Of a stretch of 50,871 nucleotides of DNA, positions 1-9,644 are shown piece by piece. Below the pieces are notes generated by a model. That model was not told the DNA's origin. It made no database searches and saw nothing but the letters and a program-made list of their open reading frames with translations. The stretch covers positions 1-50,871 of the forward strand of contig NZ_BJND01000064.1 of the NCBI RefSeq assembly GCF_006539505.1, read 5' to 3'. Position numbers and translations under genes: made by a program. The stretch comes from Streptomyces spinoverrucosus. GTDB lineage: Bacteria; Actinomycetota; Actinomycetes; Streptomycetales; Streptomycetaceae. Positions within the stretch are counted from its first letter, which is position 1. Every line of letters begins with the position of its first letter.

Positions 1-382
1 ACGGCGGCCCGTCCGGATCGGCATGGAACTCCACCGACCGACCGCTCGGGTAGAGCTTCATGCCGCCGACCTTGCCGAGTTCACCGTCATCGACCGTCAG
101 GTAGATGAAATCGCCGGACCCGCTGCTGTCGACGAACTCCCATCGGCCGCTGAAGTCGACGGGGTCGGCACCGCCACCCCCCATGGCGTCTTCCGCTACG
201 TCAGTGGCAGAGAACGTCCCGTCGGACTCGAGCACGATCTTGCCGCCGGTCGCGTCGTTGCGGTACACGCCGGGCAGTTCGTCGGGGTCGACCGAGCCCA
301 TGCCCATACACCCTGAGATGAGGACCGTGGAAGCGGTCAGGGTTGTGGCGACCAGCCACTGTCCACCGGTCCTCTTGCGCAT
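1..382 (-). CDS. Small lipoprotein, C-terminus outside the window (possible partner of the ALF-repeat protein)
   Basis: About 127 residues are visible. The start has a basic stretch (MRKRTGG), a hydrophobic segment and a lipobox (LISGC), so this is a secreted lipoprotein. The mature part (GVYRNDATGGKIVLESDGTF..., then FSGRWEF) alternates polar and hydrophobic residues like a small lipocalin-type beta-barrel. The ATG overlaps the stop of the upstream gene by one base (TGATG), so the two are probably translationally coupled. Small lipoproteins of this look are common in Streptomyces; family membership is from memory. A protective or immunity role for the neighbour is inference. The reading frame runs off the window edge. 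Confidence 0.75.
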   Translation of the reverse strand, partial: MRKRTGGQWLVATTLTASTVLISGCMGMGSVDPDELPGVYRNDATGGKIVLESDGTFSATDVAEDAMGGGGADPVDFSGRWEFVDSSGSGDFIYLTVDDGELGKVGGMKLYPSGRSVEFHADPDGPP

Positions 383-3300
383 CACGGCCCCAGCGTAACG
401 TTGAACTCGATGACCTGGGTCTTGGGTGACATCGGCCCGGAATCGCCGACGACCTTGTCGACGAGCGAACCGACGGTGTCGCTCCACCAGTCCGTGTACC
501 CGATGACGGGCGGGTGGGTCGCAGACTCGATGTCCGACTCGTTGAACGCGGTGTACCGCCACACTACGGAGCCGTCCGTGTTCTCGCGGATGGGAGTCAT
601 CCTGACGTAGTGCGAGCCCAGGAACGTGTACGCCAGGTTTCCGGTGAGCCCGGCCGTGGTGAGCGTCCCGTAGTCCGTGAGGTACTTCCCGACACCGTCG
701 AAGCCGCCGAGCTGGTAGTCGTACATGTAGGTGTGGCCCAGCTCGTAGTTCCCGGCCTGCGTGCGGGAGGCGAAGAAGGCGATGACCTCCTGCGTGTACT
801 GGTGCTCACGGTAGATGCCGGTGAACTCGTCGTCCGGGCCGAAACACTGCGATCGGGGACCGTTCCCGGTGAGCCAACTCCACCCCAACTCCCACGGGTT
901 GGTGTCGTTGCCGGAGGCGATGGGGTCGCCGAACGGCGTCAGGCAGCTTTCGGCGCCCTCCGGAAGGCCGTTCTCGTCGGGATTGATGGGAACGGTCGAA
1001 TTGTCCTGCGCGTTCTGGATCGCCTCGCGTATCGCGGCCTGGATGACCAGGACCTTGGCCTCGAACGCGGCCCGAGAGGCGGCGGTGGCGTCCTTGCCCG
1101 CATCGAGCGATGCCTTCCGGGCAGCCGTCGCCGACGCCGCGGCGTCCGCGGCGTAGGACGCGGCAACGGTGGCGGACCGCACGGCCCGCGTCGCCGCGTG
1201 CCTCGCCACGCTGCTCGCCTGGCGTGCCGCGGCGGCCGCCTGACGTGCGGTCTCGGCGGACTGCGCGGCGGCGGCCGCGGACCCTTCGGCGGCCGCGGCG
1301 TTCTGGCGTGCTTCCTCGGCGGACAGCTCGGCGTCGTCCGCGTAACCCTGCGCGCGGTTGGCCCAGTCGGTCGCCTCGGCAGCGGCATTGCGTGCGAGGG
1401 CCGCTGCCTCGGAGGCCCGTGCCGCGTCCTCCAGGGCGTCCGCTGCGATCTTGGCCGCGCGGGCGATCGCCGCACGGATCGCGCTGATGTGCGTCGCGTG
1501 ATCGTGGTCGAGCCGCGCGAAATCGTGCTGCGTCGTCCCGATGAACTGGCGGAGCATGTGCGTGTCGCCCTCGAGCGCGATCTGGGCTGCCGCCTTGACG
1601 TAGGGGCCCCCGTTCGCCAGGAGGGTCGTGGCCGCCACCCGGTCGTCCTCGCGGACGGCAGCGGCACGTTCGACGTGCAGGAAGGTGTGCAGGGCCTCGG
1701 CGGTTCCCGCGTCGAGCGCGGCCTGGGCCGCACTTCGCTCCGCCTTACCGGTGGAGTCGTCGGCCAGGAGCGTGAATATCTCGAACTGGTTGTCCTCCTT
1801 GGCTGCCGCGACCGCCCCGCTCTCGAGGAACCCTCTGATCTGGGCGGCGTCCTCGGTCTTCAGAGCCTCATGGGCCGCCGTGGCCACGTTCTTCGTCGAC
1901 ACCGCGGCGATCGCCGCGACGTTCTCGGCGTTGTCCTGATTCAGAGCGATGGCACGGTCGGCCTCGATCCAGTGGATGACGTCCTCGTCCGAGCCGGCAA
2001 GCGCGAACTCCGCGGCCTGCCGGGTCCAGGTACCCGACCGGTCGATGAGCTGGACCGCCGCCTTGCGTCCGGTCGTCACGGCCTCAGCGGTGTTTCCGTT
2101 CTGCAGCGCCGACTCCGCGGAGCTGATGAGTCCGAGGAGCTCCTCGGACAGGCGCGCTTCCTGTGTCCGCTGCTGGTTGGACCGTTCGAGCAGATCCGAC
2201 TCCGCGCTCGCCTCGAGCCGCGCCCGCTCGATCGCCTCGTCGGTCTCCTCGGCCAGCCTGGCGAGTTCGGCCTCACGAGCCGCCTGCTCGACGGCACGTG
2301 CCTCGGCGACGGCGTCGGCGGCCTTGTTCGCCGCCTCGACAGCGGCGTTGGCGGCGGCCGTTGACCGGTTGGCGTAGTCGACCGCCTCGCCGGCGTGGTC
2401 GGCCGCTTCCTCGGCGGCGGCGGCCGCCTGCTCGGCATGATCGGCAGCGCTGTTGGCCGCGTCACGCGCCGTGCGGGCGGCGGCAGCCGACTTCCCGGCC
2501 AGGGTCCGCGCCCTGCTCGCGGCCTGAGTCGCCCTGTTCGCGGCGGCCTCTGCCTCGGCGGCGGCCTGCTGCGCGGCGGCGGCCTCGGCCCGCGCGGCAC
2601 CGGAGGCCGCGGCCGCGTCGGCCGAAGCACGAGCGGCGGCGGCCGCGTTGATCGCCGAGTTGGCGGCAGCCGCGCCCGCCTGGTCGGCCGCGGCGGCAGC
2701 CACCGCCGCGATGTCGGCCTTCAAGGCCACGGAGCGGACGAAGCTGACCATCTTCCGCGCGGCCTCTGCCGCCGTTCTGGCCGCGGACGCCATCGACGCA
2801 TCCTTGGAGGCGGCGATCGCGGCACGGTACGCCCGTGTCGCGGCGCGCCCCGCCGCTGCGGCAGCGGCGGCAGCGGCCTGCGCGGCCGCCACCGCACGGC
2901 GCGAGGCAGCCTGCGCGGTCCGCGAGGCCGACACAGCGGTCGACGCGGCCGCGGCGGCACCCTTGGCAGCCTGCGCCGCCTTGTTCGCCGCGGCCGCCGA
3001 GCGCTGGACATCCTGCTCGGCGGCCTCGGCCTCCGCCTTGGCCTCCAACGCCGCTGCCTTCGCCTTCTCGGCAGCTTCGACTGCTTGGGCGGACAGCTCT
3101 ATGGCCTCGTCGGTCTTCCGGCCGGCGCGGCGCCCCTCCGTCTCAACGACCTTGACCAGCTGCTCGATCGTCGCTGTTTCTTCGTCACGCGCCCGGGCGA
3201 TGTACTGACCCGTCTCCAGGAACCACCGGATCGCCCTCGGCGACCCGTCGTTCAGTGCACGCTCCGCGTACTCACGCACCTGTGGTGACGCCGTCGTGAG

Positions 3301-3912
3301 GATGGAGAACACCTGCACACGTTCGTCCTCCTCGAGAGCTGTGAACTGCCCGCCACTGAGGAAGGCGCGCAACGCGAAGTCCGAATCGGTGTCCAGCGCA
3401 GCGTTTGCCTCACGCGTCACGGCACGACCACCGTGGGTCAGGACCGTGGTCACGGCCACCCTGAGATCCTCGTGCACCGCGGTCTGGAAACCGCCCTTCA
3501 GGAAGGTCTCGATCGCCGCGTCTCCGCCGGACAACGCGCCATTGATGCCTTCGCGAGTCGCCCTGCCCGACGCGACCAGGGACTTCGCGAGCGTGAACCT
3601 GTTGTCCTCGGCCCGGGCAACGGGCAACTTCTGGTCGAGGAACGCAGTCACGTCCGCCGCGCTGCCCACCAGCGCGGCGGCCGCCGCGGTACGAACGGCC
3701 CGACCGCCCGACTTGTATGCCCAGACCACCTTGCCGCGGTCGGTATCCGGAAGACCCGTTCCCTCGGGCACCGCCATGTTGCCCGCCTCGCTTGCCGCGT
3801 ACGCCGGGCGTGCCCCGATCGTCAAGGCGGGCAGCGCACAACCGGCCGCCACCCCGGTGAAAATGCCCAGCATCTGACGTCTGGTGAACACCCGTCCTGA
3901 AGGCTGTGACAT
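382..3912 (-). CDS. Tat-exported giant Ala-rich ALF-repeat protein with unassigned C-terminal domain
   Basis: 1176 aa. The N-terminus has a twin-arginine signal (TRRQML, residues 10-15), a hydrophobic stretch and a possible AYA cleavage site near residue 39; a Cys at 25 (VAAGC) makes a Tat lipoprotein possible. Residues about 70-250 and 630-800 carry repeats of the ALF type, recognisable by recurring AAxxALxxG, FLxxG and AxxEDxR segments. Between and after them are long Ala-rich heptad-like coiled coils. Residues about 985-1176 differ sharply: rich in Tyr, Trp, Gly and Asp, with two Cys, and looking like a compact globular domain. A good ribosome site (AAGGGAG) precedes the ATG. Long repeat stalk plus distinct tip plus coupled small lipoprotein resembles polymorphic toxin or surface-adhesin design; I cannot assign the tip to a known toxin family. 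Confidence 0.8.
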   Translation of the reverse strand: MSQPSGRVFTRRQMLGIFTGVAAGCALPALTIGARPAYAASEAGNMAVPEGTGLPDTDRGKVVWAYKSGGRAVRTAAAAALVGSAADVTAFLDQKLPVARAEDNRFTLAKSLVASGRATREGINGALSGGDAAIETFLKGGFQTAVHEDLRVAVTTVLTHGGRAVTREANAALDTDSDFALRAFLSGGQFTALEEDERVQVFSILTTASPQVREYAERALNDGSPRAIRWFLETGQYIARARDEETATIEQLVKVVETEGRRAGRKTDEAIELSAQAVEAAEKAKAAALEAKAEAEAAEQDVQRSAAAANKAAQAAKGAAAAASTAVSASRTAQAASRRAVAAAQAAAAAAAAAGRAATRAYRAAIAASKDASMASAARTAAEAARKMVSFVRSVALKADIAAVAAAAADQAGAAAANSAINAAAAARASADAAAASGAARAEAAAAQQAAAEAEAAANRATQAASRARTLAGKSAAAARTARDAANSAADHAEQAAAAAEEAADHAGEAVDYANRSTAAANAAVEAANKAADAVAEARAVEQAAREAELARLAEETDEAIERARLEASAESDLLERSNQQRTQEARLSEELLGLISSAESALQNGNTAEAVTTGRKAAVQLIDRSGTWTRQAAEFALAGSDEDVIHWIEADRAIALNQDNAENVAAIAAVSTKNVATAAHEALKTEDAAQIRGFLESGAVAAAKEDNQFEIFTLLADDSTGKAERSAAQAALDAGTAEALHTFLHVERAAAVREDDRVAATTLLANGGPYVKAAAQIALEGDTHMLRQFIGTTQHDFARLDHDHATHISAIRAAIARAAKIAADALEDAARASEAAALARNAAAEATDWANRAQGYADDAELSAEEARQNAAAAEGSAAAAAQSAETARQAAAAARQASSVARHAATRAVRSATVAASYAADAAASATAARKASLDAGKDATAASRAAFEAKVLVIQAAIREAIQNAQDNSTVPINPDENGLPEGAESCLTPFGDPIASGNDTNPWELGWSWLTGNGPRSQCFGPDDEFTGIYREHQYTQEVIAFFASRTQAGNYELGHTYMYDYQLGGFDGVGKYLTDYGTLTTAGLTGNLAYTFLGSHYVRMTPIRENTDGSVVWRYTAFNESDIESATHPPVIGYTDWWSDTVGSLVDKVVGDSGPMSPKTQVIEFNVTLGP

Positions 3913-4152
3913 GACGGCTCCCTTCTACTCCACTGATCCCGACCAGGGAGTTCTTCGCCGCCCCCCCCTGCGGTTCGCGTCCCTTATCGAAGCCGGGGCT
4001 TGGCGGGTCGTCCAATTCAGAAACCGGGCAGAACTGGGCAACCCCCGGGGTGTCTGTCGTGATGTGCGCCACAGGCGGAAACGGTTGTAGTGATCTTGAT
4101 AAAGAATCGGTTCCGGCGCAGCCCGCAGTCGCGGATCCTGGATTCCCCGTGC
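3913..4152. other. Intergenic region before the ALF-repeat gene
   Basis: 240 bases between the end of the ABC exporter operon and the ALF-repeat gene, both on the minus strand. An AT-richer patch around 4095-4110 is the most promoter-like part. I see no convincing terminator hairpin and no small ORF with typical codon use. Confidence 0.4.
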
Positions 4153-6018
4153 TCACGCCAGGCTGTCCCGCCACGCCCGGTGCAGCCCCGCGAACCGTCC
4201 CGTCCCCGCGATGAGTTCGGCCGGGCTGCCGTCCTCCACGATCCGGCCGTGCTCCATCACCAGCACCCGGTCCGCGATCTCCACCGTGGACAGCCGGTGT
4301 GCGATCACGACGGCCGTACGCCCCTTCAGTACGGTCGCCATCGCTCGCTGCACGGCCCGCTCACCCGGGATGTCCAGCGAACTCGTCGCCTCGTCGAGGA
4401 TCAGCACCGCCGGGTCCGCGAGCAACGCCCGTGCAAATGCGACAAGTTGGCGCTGACCGGCCGAGATGCGGCCGCCTCGCTTGCGCACGTCCGTGTCGTA
4501 TCCCTCGGGCAGCGCGGCGATGAAGTCGTGCGCGCCGATCGCCTTCGCCGCGCCCTCGATCTCCTCGCGGCTCGCGTCCGGCCGCCCGATGGCGATGTTC
4601 TCGGCGACCGTGCCGGAGAACAGGAACGACTCCTGCGTCACCATCACCACCCCGCGCCGCAGCTCGGGCACGGCCAGCTCGCGCAGGTCGACCCCGTCGA
4701 GCAGCACCCGCCCGTCGGTCGGGTCGTAGAAGCGGGCCAGCAGCTTGGCCAGCGTCGACTTGCCCGCGCCTGTAGAGCCGACCACCGCGACCGTCTGCCC
4801 GGCCGGGAGCGTGAGGTCGAAACGGGGCAGCACCTCGCCGCCGGTGCGGTAGGTGAAGCGGACGCCTTCGAAGACGACCTCACGGCCGGGGTGTTCGGAG
4901 GCGAGGGCCGGGAGTTCCTTGGGCGCCGACGGCTCGGGGACCGACGGCGTCTGGGCCAGCAGCCCGGCGATCTTCTCCAGGGAGGCCGCCGCCGACTGGT
5001 AGGAGTTGAGGAACATGCCGAAACGGTCGATCGGGTCGTACATCCGGCGCAGATACAGCACCGCCGCCGCGAGCACGCCGAGTGCCAGCGTGCCGTCCGC
5101 GACGCGGTACGCGCCCCACAGCACGATCAGCGCGACCGCCGTGTTGCCGACGATCCGTGAGCCGACTACATAGCGGGCCATCTCCAGCAGCGCGTCGCCG
5201 TTCGTCCGCTCGTGCCGCCGGTTCAGCACGCGGAACTCGGCGTCGTTGGCGGCCTCGCGGCGGAACGCGCGCACCGGGCGGATGCCGTTCATCGTCTCCA
5301 CGAACTTCACGATCACCGCGGCGATCGCGGTCGACCGCGTCGTGTACACCCGCCGCGCCCGCCGCCGGTACAGCCGTACGAGCCACCACAGCGGCCCGAA
5401 CGACGCCACCGCCACCGCGCCGAGGCCCAGGTCCAGCCAGAGCAGGATCGCCGCGACGTACACGCAGGACAGGATCACCATCACCAGCTCCTGGAGGCCC
5501 TCCTCCAGCAGTTCGCGCAGCGACTCGACGTCCGTGGTGGAGCGGGAGATCAGGCGGCCGCTCGTATATCGCTCGTGGAAGTCGATGCTCAGCGCCTGCG
5601 CGTGGCGGAAGATCCGGCCGCGCAGATCGAGGAGCACATCCTGGCTGACCCGGGCGGAGGTGACGACGAAGGCGTACTGGAGCCCGCCGGAGGCGGCCGC
5701 GCACAGCAGATAGCCGACCGCCACCGCGATCAGCGGCCCGCTGTCGTGGGCGCGGAACGCGGGTACGGCGTTGTCGATGGCGTACGCCACCAGCAGCGGG
5801 CCCGCCTGCACCGCCGCCTGTTGCACGAGCAGCAGGAGGGTGGTCAGGGCGACCCGGGCCTTCATCGGCGCGAGCAGGGACCGCAGCAGGGCCCCGGTGG
5901 CACCGGGCGGGGCGGGCAGGACGTCCTTGTCGAACGGGTCGTCGGCCTTGTGCGGCTGTTGTGGCTTCCGCGGCTCGTCGTCGGCGACCGGGACGGGGGT
6001 GGATGTGGACGCGGTCAT
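4153..6018 (-). CDS. ABC exporter half-transporter with canonical ATPase site
   Basis: 621 aa with about six membrane segments in residues 45-330, followed by a nucleotide-binding domain. Visible motifs are Walker A (GSTGAGKST), signature (ISAGQRQ), Walker B (VLILDEATSSLD) and the H-loop (VIAHRLST). Fused membrane and ATPase domains mark it as a type IV exporter of the MsbA/LmrA/TM287-288 class for drugs, lipids or peptides; the substrate cannot be read from sequence. Its ATG overlaps the stop of the next gene upstream by four bases (ATGA), so the two are translated together, most likely as a heterodimer. The N-terminal 40 residues are charged and Pro-rich. Confidence 0.93.
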   Translation of the reverse strand: MTASTSTPVPVADDEPRKPQQPHKADDPFDKDVLPAPPGATGALLRSLLAPMKARVALTTLLLLVQQAAVQAGPLLVAYAIDNAVPAFRAHDSGPLIAVAVGYLLCAAASGGLQYAFVVTSARVSQDVLLDLRGRIFRHAQALSIDFHERYTSGRLISRSTTDVESLRELLEEGLQELVMVILSCVYVAAILLWLDLGLGAVAVASFGPLWWLVRLYRRRARRVYTTRSTAIAAVIVKFVETMNGIRPVRAFRREAANDAEFRVLNRRHERTNGDALLEMARYVVGSRIVGNTAVALIVLWGAYRVADGTLALGVLAAAVLYLRRMYDPIDRFGMFLNSYQSAAASLEKIAGLLAQTPSVPEPSAPKELPALASEHPGREVVFEGVRFTYRTGGEVLPRFDLTLPAGQTVAVVGSTGAGKSTLAKLLARFYDPTDGRVLLDGVDLRELAVPELRRGVVMVTQESFLFSGTVAENIAIGRPDASREEIEGAAKAIGAHDFIAALPEGYDTDVRKRGGRISAGQRQLVAFARALLADPAVLILDEATSSLDIPGERAVQRAMATVLKGRTAVVIAHRLSTVEIADRVLVMEHGRIVEDGSPAELIAGTGRFAGLHRAWRDSLA

Positions 6019-7799
6019 CGGGCTGCCTCCAGTTCCGTCCCGGACATCAGATGGGCGTACTCGGCGTTGTCGCGCAGCAGTTCGTGATGCGTGCCGACGG
6101 CCGCGATCCGGCCGCCGGACAGCAGGGCGACCCGGTCGGCGAGCAGCACCGTGGACGGGCGGTGCGCGACGATCAGGGCGGTGGTGCCGGCGAGCACGTC
6201 CCGCAGCGCCGCCTCCACGGCGGCCTCGGTGTGCACGTCCAGCGCGGACAGCGGGTCGTCCAGGACAAGGAAATCCGGCTGTCCCACGACCGCCCTGGCC
6301 AGCGCCAGCCGCTGCCGCTGACCGCCGGACAGGCTCAGCCCCTGCTCGCCGACCTGCGTGTCCGTGCCCTGCGGCAGCGCGTGCGTGAACTCGGCCTGGG
6401 CGACGGCCAGGGCGCGGTTCAGCTCGGCGGCTCCCGCCTTGTCCGGGGCGCCCATGAGGACGTTCTCCCCGACGCTCGCCGAGAACAGGGTCGGCTCCTC
6501 GAACGCGACGGCGACCTTGGCGCGCAGCTGCTCCCGGGACATCGCGGCGATGTCGACACCGTCGAGCGTGATCCGCCCCGAGGTCACCTCGTGCAGCCGG
6601 GGGATGAGCGCGGTCAGCGTGGTCTTGCCGCTACCGGTCGCGCCGACGAGGGCCATGGACTCGCCGGGGCGGATGTGCAGGTCGATGTGCTGGAGGACGG
6701 GCGGGGAGTCCGCGGGTGCGTCGGGGTAGCGGAACTGGACGTTGTGGAAGCGCAGTCCGCGATCGGCCGAGGCCTTCGAGGTGCTGGTCGGGGCGGTGGC
6801 CGTCTCAGCCTGCGCGTCCATCACCTCGAAGTAGCGCTCCGTCGCCGTCGCCGCCTCCTGGCTCATCGCCAGCAGGAAGCCGATCGAGTCGACCGGCCAG
6901 CGCAGGGCGAGTGCCGTGGACAGGAAGGCCACCAGCGTGCCCGCCGACAGATCCCCGTCCGCCACCCGCACGGACCCCAGCACCAGCGCCGCCCCGATGG
7001 CCACCTCGGGCAAGGTGACGATGACGGCCAGGATCGTCGCCAGCAGCCGTGCCTTGCGCAGCTCCGTCCCGCGCAGCGTCCGCGACAGCTCCCAGAACGC
7101 CCGAGCCTGACTGCGGTGCCGCCCGAACCCCTTGATGATCCGGATGCCGAGCACGCCCTCCTCGACGACCGTCGTCAGATCACCGACCTGGTCCTGCGCG
7201 CGCCGCGCCACCTCGGCGTACTGCTTCTCGAAGACGAAGCAGCTGACGACCACCGGCACGGCGGGCCCCAGGATCACCAGACCCAGCGTCAGGTCCTGCA
7301 CCAGCATGATGATCACGCCGACGAGAATGGTCACCCCGTTGACCAGCAGGAACGTGAGCGGAAAGGCCAGGAACATGCGCAGCAGCATCAGATCGGTGGT
7401 CCCCCGGGACAGCAACTGCCCCGACGCCCACCGGTCGTGGAACGCCACCGGCAGCCGCTGCAGATGCCGGTACAGATCCGCCCGCATCGCCGCCTCGACG
7501 CCCGCCAGCGGCCGCGCCACCAGCCACCGCCGCAGCCCGAACAGCAGCGCCTCCGCCAGCCCGAGCAGCAGCAGGAACAGCGCGCCGAGCCACACGCCCG
7601 CCGGGTCCCGGCCGGCGATCGGCCCGTCCACGAGCCACTTCAGCACGAGCGGGATCACCAGCCCGGCGCAGGACGCGAGTATCGCGACGAACGCGGCGGT
7701 GAACAGACGGGCCCGCACCGGCCTGACGTAGGGCCACAGGCGCAGCAGCGAGCGCACGGCGGAGCGGTCTCGGGTCGTGGTGGCACGTGTCGTGGGCAT
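6015..7799 (-). CDS. ABC exporter half-transporter with degenerate Walker B
   Basis: 594 aa from the ATG at 7799 (MPTTRATTTRD); an upstream in-frame start at 7856 would add 19 residues but looks less likely. It has six predicted membrane segments and then an ATPase domain: Walker A GATGSGKTT, signature LSGGQRQR, H-loop VAHRPST. The Walker B end reads LVLDDPLSALD, so the catalytic Glu is replaced by Asp. Heterodimeric exporters typically pair one such weak site with one full site, and the coupled downstream gene has the full site. Transcription is divergent from the ABC pair starting at 7983. Confidence 0.92.
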   Translation of the reverse strand: MPTTRATTTRDRSAVRSLLRLWPYVRPVRARLFTAAFVAILASCAGLVIPLVLKWLVDGPIAGRDPAGVWLGALFLLLLGLAEALLFGLRRWLVARPLAGVEAAMRADLYRHLQRLPVAFHDRWASGQLLSRGTTDLMLLRMFLAFPLTFLLVNGVTILVGVIIMLVQDLTLGLVILGPAVPVVVSCFVFEKQYAEVARRAQDQVGDLTTVVEEGVLGIRIIKGFGRHRSQARAFWELSRTLRGTELRKARLLATILAVIVTLPEVAIGAALVLGSVRVADGDLSAGTLVAFLSTALALRWPVDSIGFLLAMSQEAATATERYFEVMDAQAETATAPTSTSKASADRGLRFHNVQFRYPDAPADSPPVLQHIDLHIRPGESMALVGATGSGKTTLTALIPRLHEVTSGRITLDGVDIAAMSREQLRAKVAVAFEEPTLFSASVGENVLMGAPDKAGAAELNRALAVAQAEFTHALPQGTDTQVGEQGLSLSGGQRQRLALARAVVGQPDFLVLDDPLSALDVHTEAAVEAALRDVLAGTTALIVAHRPSTVLLADRVALLSGGRIAAVGTHHELLRDNAEYAHLMSGTELEAAR

Positions 7800-7982
7800 C
7801 AGTGGCGAGCCTACGGATTGCCTCTGACAACGCCCACCGAGTTTCGGCCGGACCACGGTCCGCCGATGGTCCTACGACCTGCGTGTTCGAGGGGTCGTAC
7901 GCCCGTATCAACCGATCGGCTGATGCCGGTCCGAGCGCGACGGCCGATGTGCGGCCGGCCCTCCCGCCGCGACGCTGTTGCC
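7800..7982. promoter_or_regulatory. Divergent intergenic region between two ABC transporter operons
   Basis: 183 bases separate the exporter start (minus) from the ATPase start (plus) and must hold both promoters. On the plus side no Shine-Dalgarno sequence precedes the ATG at 7983; a weak GACGCT sits 6 nt before it, leaving a leaderless start possible. No clear operator palindrome was found. Confidence 0.4.
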
Positions 7983-8888
7983 ATGTCCGTCATCGAAGTC
8001 ACCGACCTGCGCAAGGTCTACGCCGGCCGCCCTGCCGTCGACGGTGTCTCCTTCGCCGTCGAGGAGGGCGAGATCTTCGGCATCCTCGGCCCGAACGGCG
8101 CCGGCAAGACCACCACCGTCGAGTGCGTCGAGGGGCTGCGTGCTCCCGACGCGGGCCGGGTCCGGGTGACCGGTCTCGACCCGATCGCCGACCACCGGAA
8201 GGTCGCCCGCGTGCTCGGTGCCCAGCTCCAGCAGAGTGAACTCCAGGCCAAACTGACGGTCCGCGAGGCGCTGGAGCTGTACGCCGCCTTCCACGAACGT
8301 CCCGCCGACTGGCGCCCCCTGGCCGAGCGCCTCGGCCTCACCGCCAAGCTCACCACCCGGTTCGCCAAGCTCTCCGGCGGCCAGAAGCAGCGTCTGTTCA
8401 TCGCGCTCGCCCTGATCGGCAACCCCCGGATCGTCGTCCTCGACGAGCTGACCACCGGCCTCGACCCACGCGCCCGCCGGGACACCTGGGAGCTGATCGA
8501 GGACATCCGCGCGAACGGCGTCACCGTCCTGCTCGTCACGCACTTCATGGAGGAGGCACAGCGGCTGTGCGACCGGATCGCCGTGATCGACAAGGGGCGC
8601 GTCGCGGCCCTGGACACGCCGGCCGGGCTGATCCACCGCTCGGCGGGCGCCACCGTCATCAGCTTCACCCCGTCCGCCCCGCTGGACGACCGTGACCTGA
8701 ACGCCCTGCCCGCGCTCGCGTCGGTCGAGCACAAGGACGGCCGCGTCACGCTCTCCGGCACCGACGAGACGGTCAACGCCGTCCTCACCCTCCTCGCCCG
8801 CACCCACATCACCGCCCACCAGCTCCGCGTCACCGACGCCACCCTCGACGACGCGTTCCTGGACCTCACCGACAAGGAGCGGGCATGA
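7983..8888 (+). CDS. ABC transporter ATPase, DrrA/ABC-2 type
   Basis: 301 aa. The N-terminal 220 residues are a full nucleotide-binding domain: Walker A GPNGAGKTT, signature LSGGQKQR, Walker B IVVLDELTTGLD, H-loop VTHFMEEA. The C-terminal 80 residues form the extension usual in DrrA-like drug and antibiotic exporters. The stop overlaps the next gene's start (ATGA), pairing it with the membrane component. The gene leads a four-gene run that continues into a histidine kinase and response regulator, an arrangement typical of ABC-2 efflux pumps controlled by a NarL-type system in actinomycetes. Confidence 0.93.
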   Translation: MSVIEVTDLRKVYAGRPAVDGVSFAVEEGEIFGILGPNGAGKTTTVECVEGLRAPDAGRVRVTGLDPIADHRKVARVLGAQLQQSELQAKLTVREALELYAAFHERPADWRPLAERLGLTAKLTTRFAKLSGGQKQRLFIALALIGNPRIVVLDELTTGLDPRARRDTWELIEDIRANGVTVLLVTHFMEEAQRLCDRIAVIDKGRVAALDTPAGLIHRSAGATVISFTPSAPLDDRDLNALPALASVEHKDGRVTLSGTDETVNAVLTLLARTHITAHQLRVTDATLDDAFLDLTDKERA

Positions 8889-9619
8889 ACACCGCCGTAC
8901 TGAAGGCCGAGGCCCGCCTCTTCCGCCGGGAACCCGGCAGCCTGTTCTGGATCCTGCTGTTCCCGACCCTGCTGCTGGTGATCCTCGGCTCGATCCCGTC
9001 CTTCCGCGACCCCGAGGCCGACCTGGGGGGCCTCAGGACCATCGACATCTACGTCCCCGTGGCCGTGCTGCTCGGCCTGATCCTGGGCGGCGTCCAGGCC
9101 ATGCCGCAGACCCTCACCGGCTATCGCGAGCACGGCATCCTGCGCCGGATGGCCACCACACCGGTACGGCCGTCCGCCCTGCTGTCCGCGCAGATGCTGG
9201 TGTACGGCGGGGCCGCCCTGGCGTCGGCTCTGCTCGCCCTCGTGGTCGGCCGCCTGGTCTTCGACGTACGACTGCCCGAGCAGCCCTTCGGATACCTCCT
9301 CGCCCTGGTCCTGGCCGTGCTGGCCGCCCTCGCGCTCGGCGCGGTGGTCTCCGCGCTGTCCCGGACGTCGAAGTTCGCCGGTGCCCTCGGGTCCGCCCTG
9401 CTGTTCCCGGCGATGTTCTGCGCGGGCCTGTGGCTGCCGGTGCAGGCCATGCCGGACGTGCTCGCGAGGATCGTCGGGTACACCCCGTTCGGCGCGGGCG
9501 CCGAGGCCCTGAACCGGGCCGCGGCCGGCGACTGGCCGGGCTGGACCCACCTGTTCGTCCTGGTCGTCTGGACGGTGCTGCTCACGGCCGCCGCCTCGCG
9601 CTGGTTCCGGTGGGAGTAG
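8885..9619 (+). CDS. ABC-2 type transporter membrane protein
   Basis: 244 aa, highly hydrophobic, with about six membrane segments (first around residues 20-38, last near the C-terminus). It contains the ABC-2 style sequence YREHGILRRMATTPVRP, the cytoplasmic coupling region seen in DrrB-like permeases. It overlaps the ATPase gene by four bases. Together they would form a homodimeric or heterodimeric exporter; the substrate is unknown. Confidence 0.92.
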   Translation: MNTAVLKAEARLFRREPGSLFWILLFPTLLLVILGSIPSFRDPEADLGGLRTIDIYVPVAVLLGLILGGVQAMPQTLTGYREHGILRRMATTPVRPSALLSAQMLVYGGAALASALLALVVGRLVFDVRLPEQPFGYLLALVLAVLAALALGAVVSALSRTSKFAGALGSALLFPAMFCAGLWLPVQAMPDVLARIVGYTPFGAGAEALNRAAAGDWPGWTHLFVLVVWTVLLTAAASRWFRWE

Positions 9620-9644
9620 GCGAGGGCCCGTGCAGACTGGGGAC

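Noticed and set aside
514..2364. 616-codon open frame antisense to the ALF-repeat gene
   Set aside because: High GC leaves antisense frames open. Its product is Arg/Gly-rich, without domains or start signals, and the minus-strand protein is clearly real.
2100..3100. Direct repeats in the Ala-rich region as a mobile or regulatory repeat
   Set aside because: They follow from GCG/GCC codons of an Ala-rich coiled coil.
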